Shown: positions 1-11,763 of the stretch, in pieces | How positions within the stretch are numbered: position 1 is the stretch's first letter | Layout: every line of letters begins with the position of its first letter | Source of the DNA: Erythroxylum novogranatense | Taxonomy: Eukaryota; Streptophyta; Magnoliopsida; Malpighiales; Erythroxylaceae | DNA length: 64,000 bases | NCBI GenBank assembly: GCA_029891385.1 | Contig: CM057234.1 | Span: 25,282,350-25,346,349, forward strand | Reading direction: 5' to 3' | Position numbers and translations under genes: made by a program | Notes under the pieces: model-generated | The model's database searches: none | Told to the model about the DNA's origin: nothing | What the model saw: the letters and a program-made list of their open reading frames with translations, nothing else

Positions 1-609
1 AGCTATCACCCTGTCTCCTTGCATCAATACACAACCAAGACCCTTCCTCGAAGCATCACTATACACGGTATAGCCCTCATCTCCAGAAGGCAGAATCAAA
101 ATCGGAGCACTCATTAATCTGTGCTTGAGCTCCTGAAAACTCTTTTGGCATTCATCACTCCAGATAAACTTCTGACTTTTCCTCAATAACTTTGTCATCG
201 GAGTAGCTATCACGGAGAATCCCTCCACAAACCTCATGTAGTAACCTGTCAAACCTAGAAAACTCCTCACCTCTGTTACATTCTACGGTGCTTCCCAATT
301 CACCACAGCTTCTATTTTCTTTGGATCCACATGCACTCCTTGTTATGAGATCACATGTCCAAGAAATGCAACTTCCCTCAGCTAAAATTCGCATTTATCA
401 AATTTGGCATACAACTCGTTTCTCCTCAATGTCGCCAAAGCAATCCTCAAATGCTCTTCATGCTCCTCATCACTCTTGAATAGACCAATATATCATCAAT
501 AAAGACAATGATAAAGTGGTCCAAGAAAGGCTTAAAGACCCGATTCATCAAATCTATAAAGGTTGCAGGGGCATTTGTCAATCCAAAGGGCATAACCAAA
601 AACTCAAAA
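1..609 (-). pseudogene. Element A pol fragment: end of RT and start of RNase H
   Basis: The minus strand encodes the RT palm with [17 protein letters not shown] and the catalytic FIDDILVYS box, then slips frame; the following RT connection is readable in another frame. Near position 50-110 the RNase H start appears as [16 protein letters not shown], with its first catalytic Asp. The fragment is the direct continuation of the RT at 9623-10364: the intact order is seen in element B at about 33.9-34.7 kb. The break point is the 5-bp CAAAA at 605-609, duplicated at 9623-9627, so the interruption is simply the insertion of N. Frameshifts make it non-functional. Confidence 0.85.
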
Positions 610-1545
610 TGTTGGGACTCGATCCGGAAACCGGATCCCAACCGAAAATCAGGAACGGATACGAAGAATGAGGCGAATTCAAATAGGATAAGTTGAATTC
701 GATAACGACAAAGAAAGCGAAAGCGGAAGCAAAGCGAATGCGAATCGAATCTGTAATCAAAGCAGGCGAATCGAAATCGAAGAAGCAAATCGAATAGTCA
801 ATAGTAACAAATAATAAGGCAATTCAATTACTGAACCAAGCTAAAACAAAAGCTGAACAAAGCGGATCCGACATCCGAGAACAAAGACGAGAGAAACATA
901 ATCGCGTTGGAAACCTAGGCGCCCAAATCCGTAAATTTTTTCTTTTCTTCTTTTCCTTGATATTCATTTTATTCCATCACAAACAAAACAAACGATTTTT
1001 CCCATCTTTGCAAAATCATCCTTCAATACTTATACAATCATACAACACCCATAAACCATCCTTAAATATCTTTAATATTATTTTACTCTTTATTCAAACT
1101 TATTATCTAACAAAATTTCTAAAAGATAACGATCGCTTTTCCTCTAACCCAAACCTGCAGAGTATCAAAATATACTACTAAAACATATCCCAATCAATCA
1201 TACAATCATCAAATCCACCAGACCCTCCGTCCGGGATCTCAGCAGAAACAAACGCAATCTTAGTTCTAAAACTCTTTCATAATTCTAATTCCATCTACTA
1301 GTCTCATGATTCAAACTCATTCCCAGAATCAAACATAAATATATATTCCAAAAATCATACACAATTTCATATACAAATTCCAAAACCATACACAAAACTC
1401 AACTTTATATGCAAGTACACTTTTCCAAACTTATCTTAAGCCATATACATATCCATACTAAAATCCAAATTACTCAAAATCTAACTTATACAAATATCGA
1501 AACTGACGTCTTGATCATCTTTCATCTGATCTCCTGCTCGAATAC

Positions 1546-3054
1546 CTGGAGATGGGGATGAAAGGGGGGGTGAGCTCGAAAGCTCGTGGATAACACATTT
1601 ATAAATTGACAAATAAGCACAAATCATTTTTCATAAGCTTTTTGCCAAAAGGGCTAATTTTTTCAAACTTTGTAACTTTTCAAACGATTTCCTCAAACCT
1701 TTCAATTTTTCAAACTTTTTATAATAAATTTCACCTTTTCATTTCTCAATTTTAAACATGAATGCAGCACACAAAAACAAATCAAAAACACGTAACATAT
1801 CAAAATGGTCTGGTTCGGTCCGAAAGAACGCATCGTCATACATTCGCTTAGCGATCTTGTGCGTGAATGAGCGCACTACATTTTTCCACATTGCGGTCCA
1901 GTGTAGCCGTGAAAGGAATCCGAAATCGGAGCTCCGTGCCACTAGCGGGCAGCCGGGAGAAGGCTATAACGGATAGAGACAGTGCACTGACTCACAAGGA
2001 CCTAACCAAACCCACATAACACATAAGCGAAAGTGGAAATTCGAATTGCCCGAAGGCCCTTTTCAAAAATCTTGATTTTCTTGAATTTTTTCATATTTCC
2101 ACATAATTCCCACATACAAATCAAATTGCCTGAAGGCACAATTTGAAACTTAATTTTATACCTTCACATAAGGCATACAATTCAATCAATTCAATAATGC
2201 AACAAACATAGCAATTATCAAAACATTCATATATAATGATGCAAATTTGTTCAAAACACATTCGGAAATCATAAGTCCACTATTAACCAACATTTTTCAA
2301 ACATTTACAAAAACGATAATTTATCAAAAATCCAAGTTTTGCTTTCTTTAAATTTTTCAAAAATTGCTTTCTTTAATTTTTCAAAATTGCATGTATAGCT
2401 TACAAATCAAAATATAAATATGCTACCCACCTCATATCGATGCTAATACTTTGTCCAAAGTATCGAATCTCCAAATTCTTTCTTCTTTCCTCAACTTTAA
2501 AATTCCCTAAGCCATAATTATCCAAAATAAATATCATAATTTACATAATTCTCAAAATTAACTATAGGGAACCCAAATTCATCACTTTTCCAAGCTTTCT
2601 AAAACAAGAATTTCTAAAATCTCCAAATTCAAAATTTGACCTAAACTAATTCACTCAAATTCAATCTCATAAATAACTTAATTTTCAAAATTGATGTCAT
2701 AATTCATCAATTCATACTCATTTCAAGATATCTAAACCACCAATTTCAAAAATCCCCAAATCTCAAAATTGGCCTAAACCAATTTATCTAAATTCAATAT
2801 CATAAATCACAATTTCTTCAAAATTAATTTCACATTTCACAAACTCATATTCTCATCTATAATTCTACACCAAAATTTCACAAAATTCTTAATCAAAAAA
2901 TTAAGCCTAAACCTTAATTAATTTCCATCCAAAATTAAACATAACCTAAAACATATACATCACAATTTACTTCATAAATCACAAACCCATGTCCTTTTCC
3001 ACAATTCTAAACCAAAAATTCATCAAAAATTACACATCAAATTTTCGACCTTAC
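1546..3054 (-). other. Probable LTR intron in N left LTR
   Basis: On the minus strand a GAG|GTAAGG donor lies about 230 bp downstream of the TATA box, and a pyrimidine tract ending CATCTCCAG|GTATTC gives an acceptor 1.5 kb later. A 5-bp stem-loop (GAGCT, loop TTCG, AGCTC at 1572-1585) followed by ACCC ends 26 nt before the acceptor AG. The same layout recurs in the LTRs of A, B, D and F. Splicing is inferred, not shown. Confidence 0.5.
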
Positions 3055-3275
3055 CTCATTCTCCACTGAAATTCGACTTTTCTTGGCTTGGAAGGAAGCT
3101 CTTGTGCTCCTCCATCTTTTTCTCTCTTAGTACAACCTCAAAATCCCTAATAATCAAGTAGAAAAATCGAAACTTAACTTTCTCTCTAATTTTTCTCCAT
3201 GGCCGAAACTTCTCCTTCTTTCTTCTTCTTCTTATTTTCTTTCCTTTCTTCTCATTTTCCAGCCAACTTCGTGGC

Positions 3276-3281
3276 TTTATA
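3276..3281 (-). promoter_or_regulatory. TATA box of N left LTR
   Basis: The minus strand reads AATATAAAGCCAC, followed by a GA-rich leader typical of plant LTR transcripts. The identical motif is at 8215-8220 in the sister LTR. Confidence 0.5.
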
Positions 3282-4104
3282 TTGCTTATAACGACATCAC
3301 CTTATGTGTTAAGAGGCCATGTCATTAAATGATAGTTAAAAGACCAAAATGCCCCCAATACTTGCTTTACTTCATACTTACTTACGGATCTGATTCGCAC
3401 TATCAATTTGAAGGAATTTGTCAAAACTTCCTTCTAGAGAAATGTTCCTCTATGTCTTAATTTCATAATGCCACAAGAATCATCCAATTCGGAGCACTAC
3501 GTCAAAAGTTATGCTCAAAACATTTCCGACATGTACATATTCTAACACATTTTCCAGCACGTTATTTCCATATAGAAATTTACATTTTTAATACCAGAAT
3601 TGACATTCGATGTCTTCATAACAATTGTAGCTCTATCTCTCTAGTTTAATTCAAATCAAGAAACGCCTCATTTCGATTTCCAGAGCAAAGGTTATGCTCA
3701 AAATACTTTCAGATGTTCCTAATCCAAAAACTGCACACTAATCTGAACTTCAATTCATAACTTAAAAATCTTAGGGGCAAAATTGAAATTTACTTTCTTC
3801 ATATGACTTGTAGCCCCATGTCTTAATTTTATTTCGCCGCAAGAATCACTTCAATCGAATCTCTACAGATCCCGAATTTCTCAAAATACTGAACTATGTT
3901 TGAAAAATTTCCCGACTCACTTTGATTAATTTAATCACCCTCAATTAAATCTCAAAAATTCACAAATTTTCCATAAAAATGAAATTCATTGTCTTAGGAA
4001 TCCAACGCTTCAAGAATCAACTCAATCAAATGTCGGACGGAAAAGATATAAGCAAAAGAGTGAAGTATATTCAGAAAATTAACCTTCTTAAACAAATAGG
4101 GAAA

Positions 4105-4232
4105 GTCGCGATCGTGCGCGTGCACGACCGCGATATCCGCATGGACCAGCGGAGTCGCGATCGTGCGCGTGCACGATCGCGACATTTTGGTGAACCCGCA
4201 AAGTCGCGATCGTGTGTATGCATGACCGCGAC
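4105..4232. repeat. Three 49-bp modules, each with a 30-bp hairpin palindrome (N left LTR)
   Basis: Units start at 4105, 4154 and 4203, exactly 49 bp apart. Each has arms of the type GTCGCGATCGTGC and GCACGATCGCGAC around a 4-nt loop, then a 19-bp spacer. The middle unit is a perfect inverted repeat. In the sense direction the array is upstream of the TATA box. The sister LTR has only two units. Confidence 0.9.
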
Positions 4233-5218
4233 TTTTGGGTGGACCTGCACCTTTTTTTTTTAAACTTCCAAAATTCATATTTTTTGATTCCTAACTCCAA
4301 ATTTGACAAACTTGATCTCTATGGAAAGCTTGAAGGAAGTTCTACAATTTCTACGAAGAACTCCACAACCAATTCCATCTCTAAAATGATTAATTTTCTA
4401 GTCAAAGATTTTGTCCAAATTAATATTTCCTAAACCATAACTCAACTTTGAAAATTCATATCTTTCAACTCCAAAACCCAATCATGTCATATTTTATATC
4501 TATGCGAAGATCAGAAAGTCACCTACAACTTTTATGAAGAACCCAAAAATCAATTTGACCTCTAAGGAAGTCAATTTGTCATTCAAAAGTTCTTTCCTCA
4601 AATAATCATGCTAAAATCATAGCAGAAACTTGTAAAAATCATAACTTATTATTCCTTCATCGAAAAATTCTATACTTTATATAGAAATAAAGATCAAATC
4701 ACAATCTTCAACTTTCATGGAACACTTCAAGGCTCAATTAATCTCTAACTAGGTAAAATTTTCAGTCAAAGCTTTAGTCATAACATAAGTCAACTGATAA
4801 CACACCTAAACTTTGACTGACCATAACTTTTACTCCCGATATCGAAAAATTACAAACTTTATGGCTACAGAAAGCTCTCAATATAACCTACAAGTTTCAT
4901 ATTGAACATTTTCTCAAATTATGCCTAAATCAAAAGTCAACTCTCAAAGGCCAAAAAGTCAAACTTTTTACAATTTTTCATCTTCTCACATTTTCTCTCT
5001 TTATTTCTTGATTTTCAACTTAATTTTCAATTTCTCATCCATTTAAACTTGTATAATCTATACGAATCTATTAAAATTCAAAATCATCAAACTCCATCAA
5101 TTCTTTTTCTCATCAATTTCTTAAAACATAATCACATTTAATACAAACTTCACATACGAACTTACTTATTTCATACTTTTTATATTTCTAAAATTCACTT
5201 AAAGATCAGGGTCCAACA

Positions 5219-5556
5219 TTTCTCCCCCTCTTAAAAGAATTTCATCCTCGAAATTCATACATAAGAAATCACTAAGTAACACATTCTTTTTCACTCTTTC
5301 TTGATAACACATATTTCTCAATGTGTCATATGGTCCCATTGTTTAAGAAACCCTATAAGTACCAGTAAGTTTCATCTCCCAAAAACATAGTCAAATCACC
5401 TTATTCCCAATTCATCAAACATTTCTAAGCTCATTTTCATTAACACATTCCTAATATCAATCAAATTTCTTAACCTCAATCAAACAGTCACTAAATTCAT
5501 TCTCGATAATCATATTGCCCAAGTATGATCATAATACTGGGCTCTGATACCATAAA
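5219..5556 (-). other. N interior: PPT, pol-end remnant and PBS only
   Basis: Next to the left LTR the minus strand reads AAGAGGGGGAGAAA, a polypurine tract (5219-5233) for plus-strand priming, preceded by a short stretch matching the FEDEI-type end of the chromovirus pol seen in B. The right edge has the PBS. Between them are about 270 bp of AT-rich sequence with no recognisable domain. Confidence 0.8.
5541..5552 (-). promoter_or_regulatory. N primer-binding site, initiator tRNA-Met type
   Basis: The minus strand reads TGGTATCAGAGC, four bases inside the end of the 5' LTR. This is the standard complement of the initiator tRNA-Met 3' end and gives the element its orientation. Confidence 0.9.
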
Positions 5557-6493
5557 TGTTGGGACCCGATCCCAACCAAAAATCAGGAACGGATACGAAG
5601 AAAGAGGCGAATTCAAATAGGATAAGTTGAATTCGATAACGACAAAGAAAGCGAAAGCGGAAGCAAAGCGAATGCGAATTGAATACAGAATCGAAACGGA
5701 AGCGAATCGGAAATCGAAAGAAGCAAATCGGAATAGTCAATAGTAACAAATAATAAGGCAATTCAATTACAGAACCAAGCGCAAACAAAAACTGAACAAA
5801 GCGGATCCGACATCCGAGAACAAAGACCAGAGAAACACAATCGCGTTGGAAACCTAGACTGCCCAAATCCGGTATAATTTTTTTTTCTTTTACTTCTTTT
5901 TCCTTGATATTCATTTTATTCCATCACAAACAAAACAAACGATTTTTCCCATCTTTGCAAAATCATCCTTCAATACTTATACAATCATTCAACACTCATA
6001 AACCATCCTTAAACATCTTTAATCTTATTTTTACTCTTTATTCAAACTTATTATCTAACCAAATTTCGGCAGCATAACGGTTGCTTTTCCTCTAACCCAA
6101 ACCTGCAGAGTATCAAAATATACTACTAAAACATATCCCAATCAATCATACAATCATCAAATCTACCGGACCCTCCGTCCAGGATCTCAGCAGAAACAAA
6201 CGCAATCTTAGTTCTAAAACACTTTCATAATTCTAATTCCATCTACTAGTCTCATGATTCAAACTCATTCCCAGAATCAAACATAAATATATATTCCAAA
6301 AATCATACACAATTTCATATACAAATTCCAAAACCATACACAAAACTCAACTTTATATGCAAGTACACTTTTCCAAACTTATCTTAAGCCATATACATAT
6401 CCATACTAAAATCCAAATTACTCAAAATCTAACTTATACAAATATCGAAACTGACGTCTTGATCAGCTTTCATCCGATCTCCTGCTCGAATAC

Positions 6494-7993
6494 CTGGAGA
6501 TGTGGATGAAAGGGGGGGTGAGCTCGAAAGCTCGTGGATAACACATTTATAAATTGACAAATAAGCAGAAATTATTTTTCATAAGCTTTTTGCCAAAAGA
6601 GCTAATTTTTTCAAACTTTGTAACTTTTCAAACGGTTTCCTCAAACCTTTCAATTTTTTAAACTTTTCATAATAAATTTCACTTTTCATTTCTCAATTTT
6701 AAACATGAATGCCGCATACGAAACAAATCAAAACACGTAACATATCAAAATGGTGCGGTTCGGTCCGAAGCGAGCGTACTACACATTCCCTTAGCGGTCA
6801 CATGCAAAGTGACAGAGCGTACTACACTTTCGCATTGCGGTCGGTGTAACCATAAAGGAGTCCAAAATCGGAGCTCCGTGCCACTAGCGGGCAACCGGGA
6901 GAAGGCTATAACGAATAGAGACAGTGCACTGACTCACAAGGACTTGACCAAACCCACATAACACATAAGCGAAAGAGGAAATTCGAATTGCCCGAAGGCC
7001 CTTTTCAAAAATCTTGATTTTCTTGAAAATTTTCATATTTCCACATAATTCCCACATACAAATCAAATTGCCCGAAGGCACAATTTGAAACTTAATTTTA
7101 TACCTTCACATAAGGCATACAATTCAATCAATTCAATAATGCAACAAACATAGCAATTATCAAAACATTCATATATAATGATGCAAATTTGTTCAAAACA
7201 CATTCGGAAATCATAAGTCCACTATTAACCAACATTTTTCAAACATTTACAAAAACGATAATTTATCAAAAATCCAAGTTTTGCTTTCTTTAAATTTTCA
7301 AAATTGCTTTCTTTAATTTTCAAAATTGCATGTATAGCTTACAAATCAAAATATAAATATGCTACCCACCTCATATCGATGCTAATACTTTGTCCAAAGT
7401 ATCGAATCTCCAAATTCTTTCTTCTTTCCTCAACTTTAAAATTCCCTAAGCCATAATTATCCAAAATAAATATCATAATTTGCATAATTCTCAAAATTAA
7501 CTATAGGGAATCCAAATTCATCACTTTTCCAAGCTTTCTAAAACAAGAATTTCTAAAATCCCCAAATTCAAAATTTGACCTAAACCAATTCACTCAAATT
7601 CAATCTCATAAATAACTTAATTTTCAAAATTGATGTCATAATTCATCAATTCATACTCATTTCAAGATATCTAAACCACCAATTTCAAAAATCCCCAAAT
7701 CTCAAAATTGACCTAAACCAATTTATCTAAATTCAATATCATAAATCACAATTTCTTCAAAATTAATTTCATATTTCACAAACTCATATTCTCATCTATA
7801 ATTCTACACAAAAATTTCACAAAATTCTTAATCTCAAAATTAAGCCTAAACCTTAATTAATTTCCATCCAAAATTAAACATAACCTAAAACATATACATC
7901 ACAATTTACTTCATAAATCACAAACCCATGTCCTTTTCCACAATTCTAAACCAAAAATTAATCAAAAATCACACATCAAATTTTCGACCTTAC
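6494..7993 (-). other. Probable LTR intron in N right LTR
   Basis: Same donor (GAG|GTAAGG) and acceptor (CTCCAG|GTATTC) as the left LTR, with the GAGCT-TTCG-AGCTC stem-loop at 6520-6533, ending 26 nt before the AG. In this copy the splice signals are intact. Splicing is inferred. Confidence 0.5.
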
Positions 7994-8214
7994 CTCATTC
8001 TCCACTGAAATCTGACTTTTCTTGGCTTGGAAGGAAGCTCTTGTGCTCCTCCATCTTTTTCTCTCTTGGTACAACCTCAAAATCCCTAAGAATCAAGTAG
8101 AAAAATCGAAACTTAACTTTCTCTCTCATTTTTCTCCATGGCCGAAACTTCTCCATCTTTCTTCTTCTTCTTATTTTCTTTCCTTTCTTCTCATTTTTCA
8201 GCCAACTTTGTGGC

Positions 8215-8220
8215 TTTATA
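8215..8220 (-). promoter_or_regulatory. TATA box of N right LTR
   Basis: The minus strand reads TATAAAGCCA. As the 5' LTR copy it would be the one driving transcription. Confidence 0.5.
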
Positions 8221-9026
8221 CTGCTTAAAACAACATCACCTTATGTGTTAAGAGGCCATGTCATTAAATGATAGTTAAAAGACCAAAATGCCCCCAATAC
8301 TTGCTTTACTTCATACTTACTTACGGATCTGATTCGCACTATCAATTTGAAGGAATTTGTCAAAACTTCCTCTATGTCTTAATTCCATAATGCCACAAGA
8401 ATCATCCGATTCGGAGCACTACGTCAAAAGTTATGCTCAAAACATTTCCGACATGTACATATTCTAACACATTTTCCAACACGTTATTTCCATCTAAAAA
8501 TTTACATTCTTAATTCCAGAATTGAAATTTGATGTCTTCATAATAATTGTAGCTCTATCTCTCTAGTTTAATTCAAATTAAGAATCGCCTCATTTCGATT
8601 TCCAGAGCAAAAGTTATGCTCAAAATACTTTCAGATGTTCCTAATCCAAAAACTGCACACTAATCCGAACTTCAATTCATAAATTAAAAATCTTAAGGGA
8701 AAATTTGAAATTTACTTTCTTCATATGACTTGTAGCCCCATGTCTTAATTTTATTTCGCCTCAAGAATCACTTCAATCGGATCTCTACAGATCTCGAATT
8801 TCTCAAAATACTGAACTATGTTCGAAAAATTTTCCGACTCACTTTGATTAATTTAATCACCCTTAATTAAATCTAAAAAATTCACAAATTTTTCATAAAA
8901 ATGAAATTCATTGTCTTAGGAATCCAACGCTTCAAGAATCAACTCAATCGAATGTCGAACGGAAAAGATATAAGCAAAAGAGTGAAATATATTCAGAAAA
9001 TTAACCTTCTTAAACAAATAGGGAAA

Positions 9027-9105
9027 GTCGCGATCGTGCGCGTGCACGATCGCGACATTTTGGTGAACCCGCAAAGTCGCGATCGTGCGTATGCACGACC
9101 GCGAC
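9027..9105. repeat. Two 49-bp palindrome modules (N right LTR)
   Basis: Units at 9027-9056 and 9076-9105. The first is a perfect 13-bp-arm hairpin (GTCGCGATCGTGC, loop GCGT, GCACGATCGCGAC). One module fewer than the sister LTR. Confidence 0.9.
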
Positions 9106-9622
9106 TTTTGGGTGGACCTGCACCTTTTTTTTTAAACTTCCAAAATTCATATCTTTTGATTCCTAACTCCAAAGCTTTAGTCATAACATAAGTCAATCGA
9201 TAACACACCTAAATTTTGACTGACCATAACTTTCACTCCCGATATCAAAAAATTACAAACTTTATGGCTACATAAAGCTCTCAACATAACCTACAAGTTT
9301 CATATTGAACATTTTCTCAAATTATGCCTAAATCAAAAGTCAACTCTCAAAGGCCAAAAAGTCAAACTTTTTACAATTTTTCATCTTCTCACACTTTCTC
9401 TCTTTATTTCTTGATTTTCAACTTAATTTTCAATTTCTCATCCACTTAAACTTGTATAATCCATACAAATCTATTCAAATTTCAAAATCATCAAACTCCA
9501 TCAATTCTTTTTCTCATCAATTTCTTAAAACATAATCACATCTAATACAAACTTCACATACGAACTTACTTATTTCATACTTTTTATATTTCTAAAATTT
9601 ACTTAAAGATCGGGGTCCAACA

Positions 9623-10364
9623 CAAAATGCCCATACCGTGTCCTAAAAGCAGTCTTGGGCACATCCGACTCCTTTATCCTCAACTGATGGTAACCCGATC
9701 TCAAGTCTATCTTAGAGAAGACTTTCGCCCCTTGCAATTGATCAAACAGATCATCTATGCGTGGAAGCGGATACCTGTTCTTCACGGTGACCTGATTAAG
9801 CTTTCGATAGTCCACACACATCCTCAACGATCCATCTTTCTTCTTCACAAAAAGAACTGGAGCTCCCCAAGGTGAAGAGCTCGGCCTTATGTACCCTTTC
9901 TCTAATAACTCCTCCAACTGCTCCTTAAGTACCTTCAATTCTGCCGGAGCCATCCGGTAAGGCAAAATTGAAATCGACGCAGTACCTGAAAGAAGCTCAA
10001 TGGGAAACTCAATTTTCCTAGGCGGCGGTAGTCTTGGCAATTCCTCGGGAAAAACATCCAAGAATTTGCTGACTACTAAGATATCCTCAAGCTTCCCTCT
10101 ATCTGTCCTGGTGTCTACCACATAGGCCAAAAATGCCTCACATCCTTTCCTCATCATCTTCTCTGCTGCCAGAGCTGAAACAATTTTGAGCGGACCTACT
10201 TTTCTATCCCCTGTAAACACCACTCTTCTGCCATCATCCAATTCAAATTCCACTGTCTTTCGCTTACAATCCAGACGGGCATTGTACTTCTCTAACATAT
10301 CCATACCTAGGATCACATCCAATCATCCCATCTTCAATGGCATCAAATCCACCACTAGAAGTTT
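9623..10364 (-). pseudogene. Element A pol fragment: end of protease and first half of RT
   Basis: Reading leftward from about 10322, the frame shows the protease end ([12 protein letters not shown]), a linker, then RT fingers and palm: [24 protein letters not shown], the core of which is residues 152-174, and [16 protein letters not shown] with catalytic Asp 206. The frame is open for about 233 codons to the insertion point at 9623, after which it reads into N's LTR; RT resumes at 609. Upstream, the protease is cut by C at 10364/19237. It is the best-preserved pol stretch of A but cannot give a complete enzyme. Confidence 0.85.
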
Positions 10365-10851
10365 CCCGCTGTAAGTGATCTAGAAGGGGGGGGGGGTTGA
10401 ATAGATCTTGAAATTCTTTGATAATTTCTACAATAAAATCAGAAGTTAAACACACAAAAGTAATTTAAATAACCTTAAATGAAATAGTGTAAGGAAGAAG
10501 ATCAAACACTCGTTTTTATAGAGGTTCGGTGCTATGACCTCGCCCCTACCTAAGCTCCCACTTAGGATTTTGCCAACAACTTTATTGCACACTTTGTAGT
10601 TGAGTGTGAACTTTTACAACTTCACTTGAATTACGGCTCAAGCAACCTTTACATACGATTTGTATTACTGACAAATCCTACCTCACATGACCTTTCCTCT
10701 AGCCACTCAATTTTACCAACATAATGTAAAAATTGAAGAACAAATGCTCAAAGTAATAAGTAACAATATAAGAGCAATATTGAGCAATGTAAAGCAACAA
10801 GAGAGTATTTGAGCTTATGGAACTTGTATATATTCTCCTTGCTTCATCCTC

Positions 10852-10859
10852 TATTTATA
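10852..10859 (-). promoter_or_regulatory. TATA box of C left LTR
   Basis: The minus strand reads CTATAAATAG, a strong plant TATA consensus, downstream of the palindrome cluster. Confidence 0.6.
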
Positions 10860-10981
10860 GTTGAAGAAATATAGCTGTTGGAGCTCAACTAGCCGTTGCT
10901 TGATTGGATATAGCCGTTCCTTCATCACCTCCATTCCATTTTTATCAAATAGAGCCGTTGGAGCTGAATCTATGCATAAAT

Positions 10982-11170
10982 AAGTCGACTTGTCGAACCA
11001 AATAAGTCGACTTGTTTTAATCATTTTCGTAAAAATTTTAGCTCCGCTTTCCAATAAATCGACTTGTTACGTAGAAGTGGACTTGTCTTGATACTTCTTC
11101 ATATAAGTCGACTTGTCTTGCTTTAATAAACTAGTTATAATCAAACCATGAATTAAGTCGACTTGTATCA
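10982..11170. repeat. Cluster of about six AAGTCGACTTGT palindromes in C left LTR
   Basis: Perfect AAGTCGACTTGT copies begin near 10982 and 11004 and recur near 11105 and 11155, with degenerate copies (AAATCGACTTGT, GAAGTGGACTTGT) between. The core AAGTCGACTT is its own reverse complement. The cluster lies in U3, about 120-310 bp upstream of the TATA box. Confidence 0.85.
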
Positions 11171-11379
11171 TCAAATCCTTTACTTTCCTTGTGCTTTATG
11201 CCATTTTGTCAAGAAGACAATACCCAACTAAATTCCTTATTGATTAGTAAGCTTGCTCATCTCGATTTGCTTAATCCTTCCATTGACTAAAACCTGAAAT
11301 AATTTCTTAACTATTTTAAATATTTTATTATTATCAAAACATAAAGAGATTTAATTTGTCAACCGCCATTGGTCCAACA

Positions 11380-11395
11380 ATCTCCCCTTTTGATA
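11380..11395 (-). promoter_or_regulatory. C polypurine tract
   Basis: The minus strand reads ATCAAAAGGGGAGA immediately before the 3' LTR, the expected plus-strand primer site. Confidence 0.75.
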
Positions 11396-11763
11396 ATGAC
11401 AAAATATTTAGAAATTAACAAGAAAATTGAAGAACATAAAACTTGATCAAGGTTTCCCTTGTCTTGATGGTTAGTATGTCTCCCCTTAATTTATGAATAA
11501 CATCATTGAAAATTCCATTTTGCTTTACTCCCCTTACTTGAAAAAATTCAATTTCAATCTTACTCCCCCTTTTTGTCATAATCAAAATTAATTGAAAGAA
11601 AATGAAGATTAAGGAACTGTAAAACCAAACATAACATCAAACACAAGTGATATTCATAAAAAGAAAATGTCAACCCAACACAGAAAATACATAAAACACA
11701 GAAAACCACATAAAGCAAACAGACATAAGTTGAAATGTTGGTCAAAGCACAATGCAATACACA

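Larger units (their letters stand above)
610..5218 (-). repeat. N 3' LTR (left copy, 4609 bp)
   Basis: The termini are TG...CA and it aligns along its whole length with 5557-9622. In sense (minus) order it has a palindrome array (4232-4105), repeated AT-rich text, a TATA box (3281-3276), a GA-rich leader, a probable intron (3054-1546), and the GCGGGCAGCCGG box (about 1944-1967) inside that intron. It has a small duplication of the 'ccggaaaccggatcc' type at its left edge that the other copy lacks, and keeps 469 bp (4302-4770) that the other copy has lost. No coding region is seen. Confidence 0.9.
610..9622 (-). mobile_element. Element N: non-autonomous LTR element made almost entirely of two giant LTRs
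   Basis: The element starts TGTTGGGAC and ends GGGTCCAACA, and is flanked by perfect 5-bp duplications CAAAA (605-609 and 9623-9627). It comprises a 4609-bp LTR (610-5218), a 338-bp interior (5219-5556) and a 4066-bp LTR (5557-9622). The interior holds only a polypurine tract and a few codons matching the end of Tekay pol beside the left LTR, and an initiator-Met PBS beside the right LTR, which fixes the orientation as minus. No gag or pol remains, so any movement required proteins from another element. It sits within RT of element A. Terminal sequence, PBS, PPT and LTR motifs link it to Tekay-like elements A and B. Confidence 0.9.
5557..9622 (-). repeat. N 5' LTR (right copy, 4066 bp)
   Basis: Starts TGTTGGGACCCG and ends GGGGTCCAACA. 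It matches 610-5218 except for small indels, one missing 49-bp palindrome module, and a 469-bp deletion whose junction CTCCAAA|GCTTTAG has CAAA microhomology with both deleted ends. TATA is at 8215-8220, and the GCGGGCA(A)CCGG box is at 6886-6909. Confidence 0.9.
10370..11379 (-). repeat. C 3' LTR (left copy)
   Basis: 1010 bp, nearly identical to 18227-19231. Near its left edge it has a run of 11 G (10386-10396) where the sister has 5, a homopolymer difference. It contains a TATA box and the AAGTCGACTT cluster upstream of it in the sense direction. Confidence 0.9.

Noticed and set aside
9027..9105. Palindromic modules as a CRISPR array
   Set aside because: The units are palindromes with nearly identical spacers inside an LTR of a plant retrotransposon, only two or three copies, with no cas genes. 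Not CRISPR.
10186..10374. Plus-strand frames opposite pol (for example 9627-9875, 34734-35048, 34216-34598)
   Set aside because: All lie antisense to well-supported minus-strand RT/protease and match no family. Shadows.
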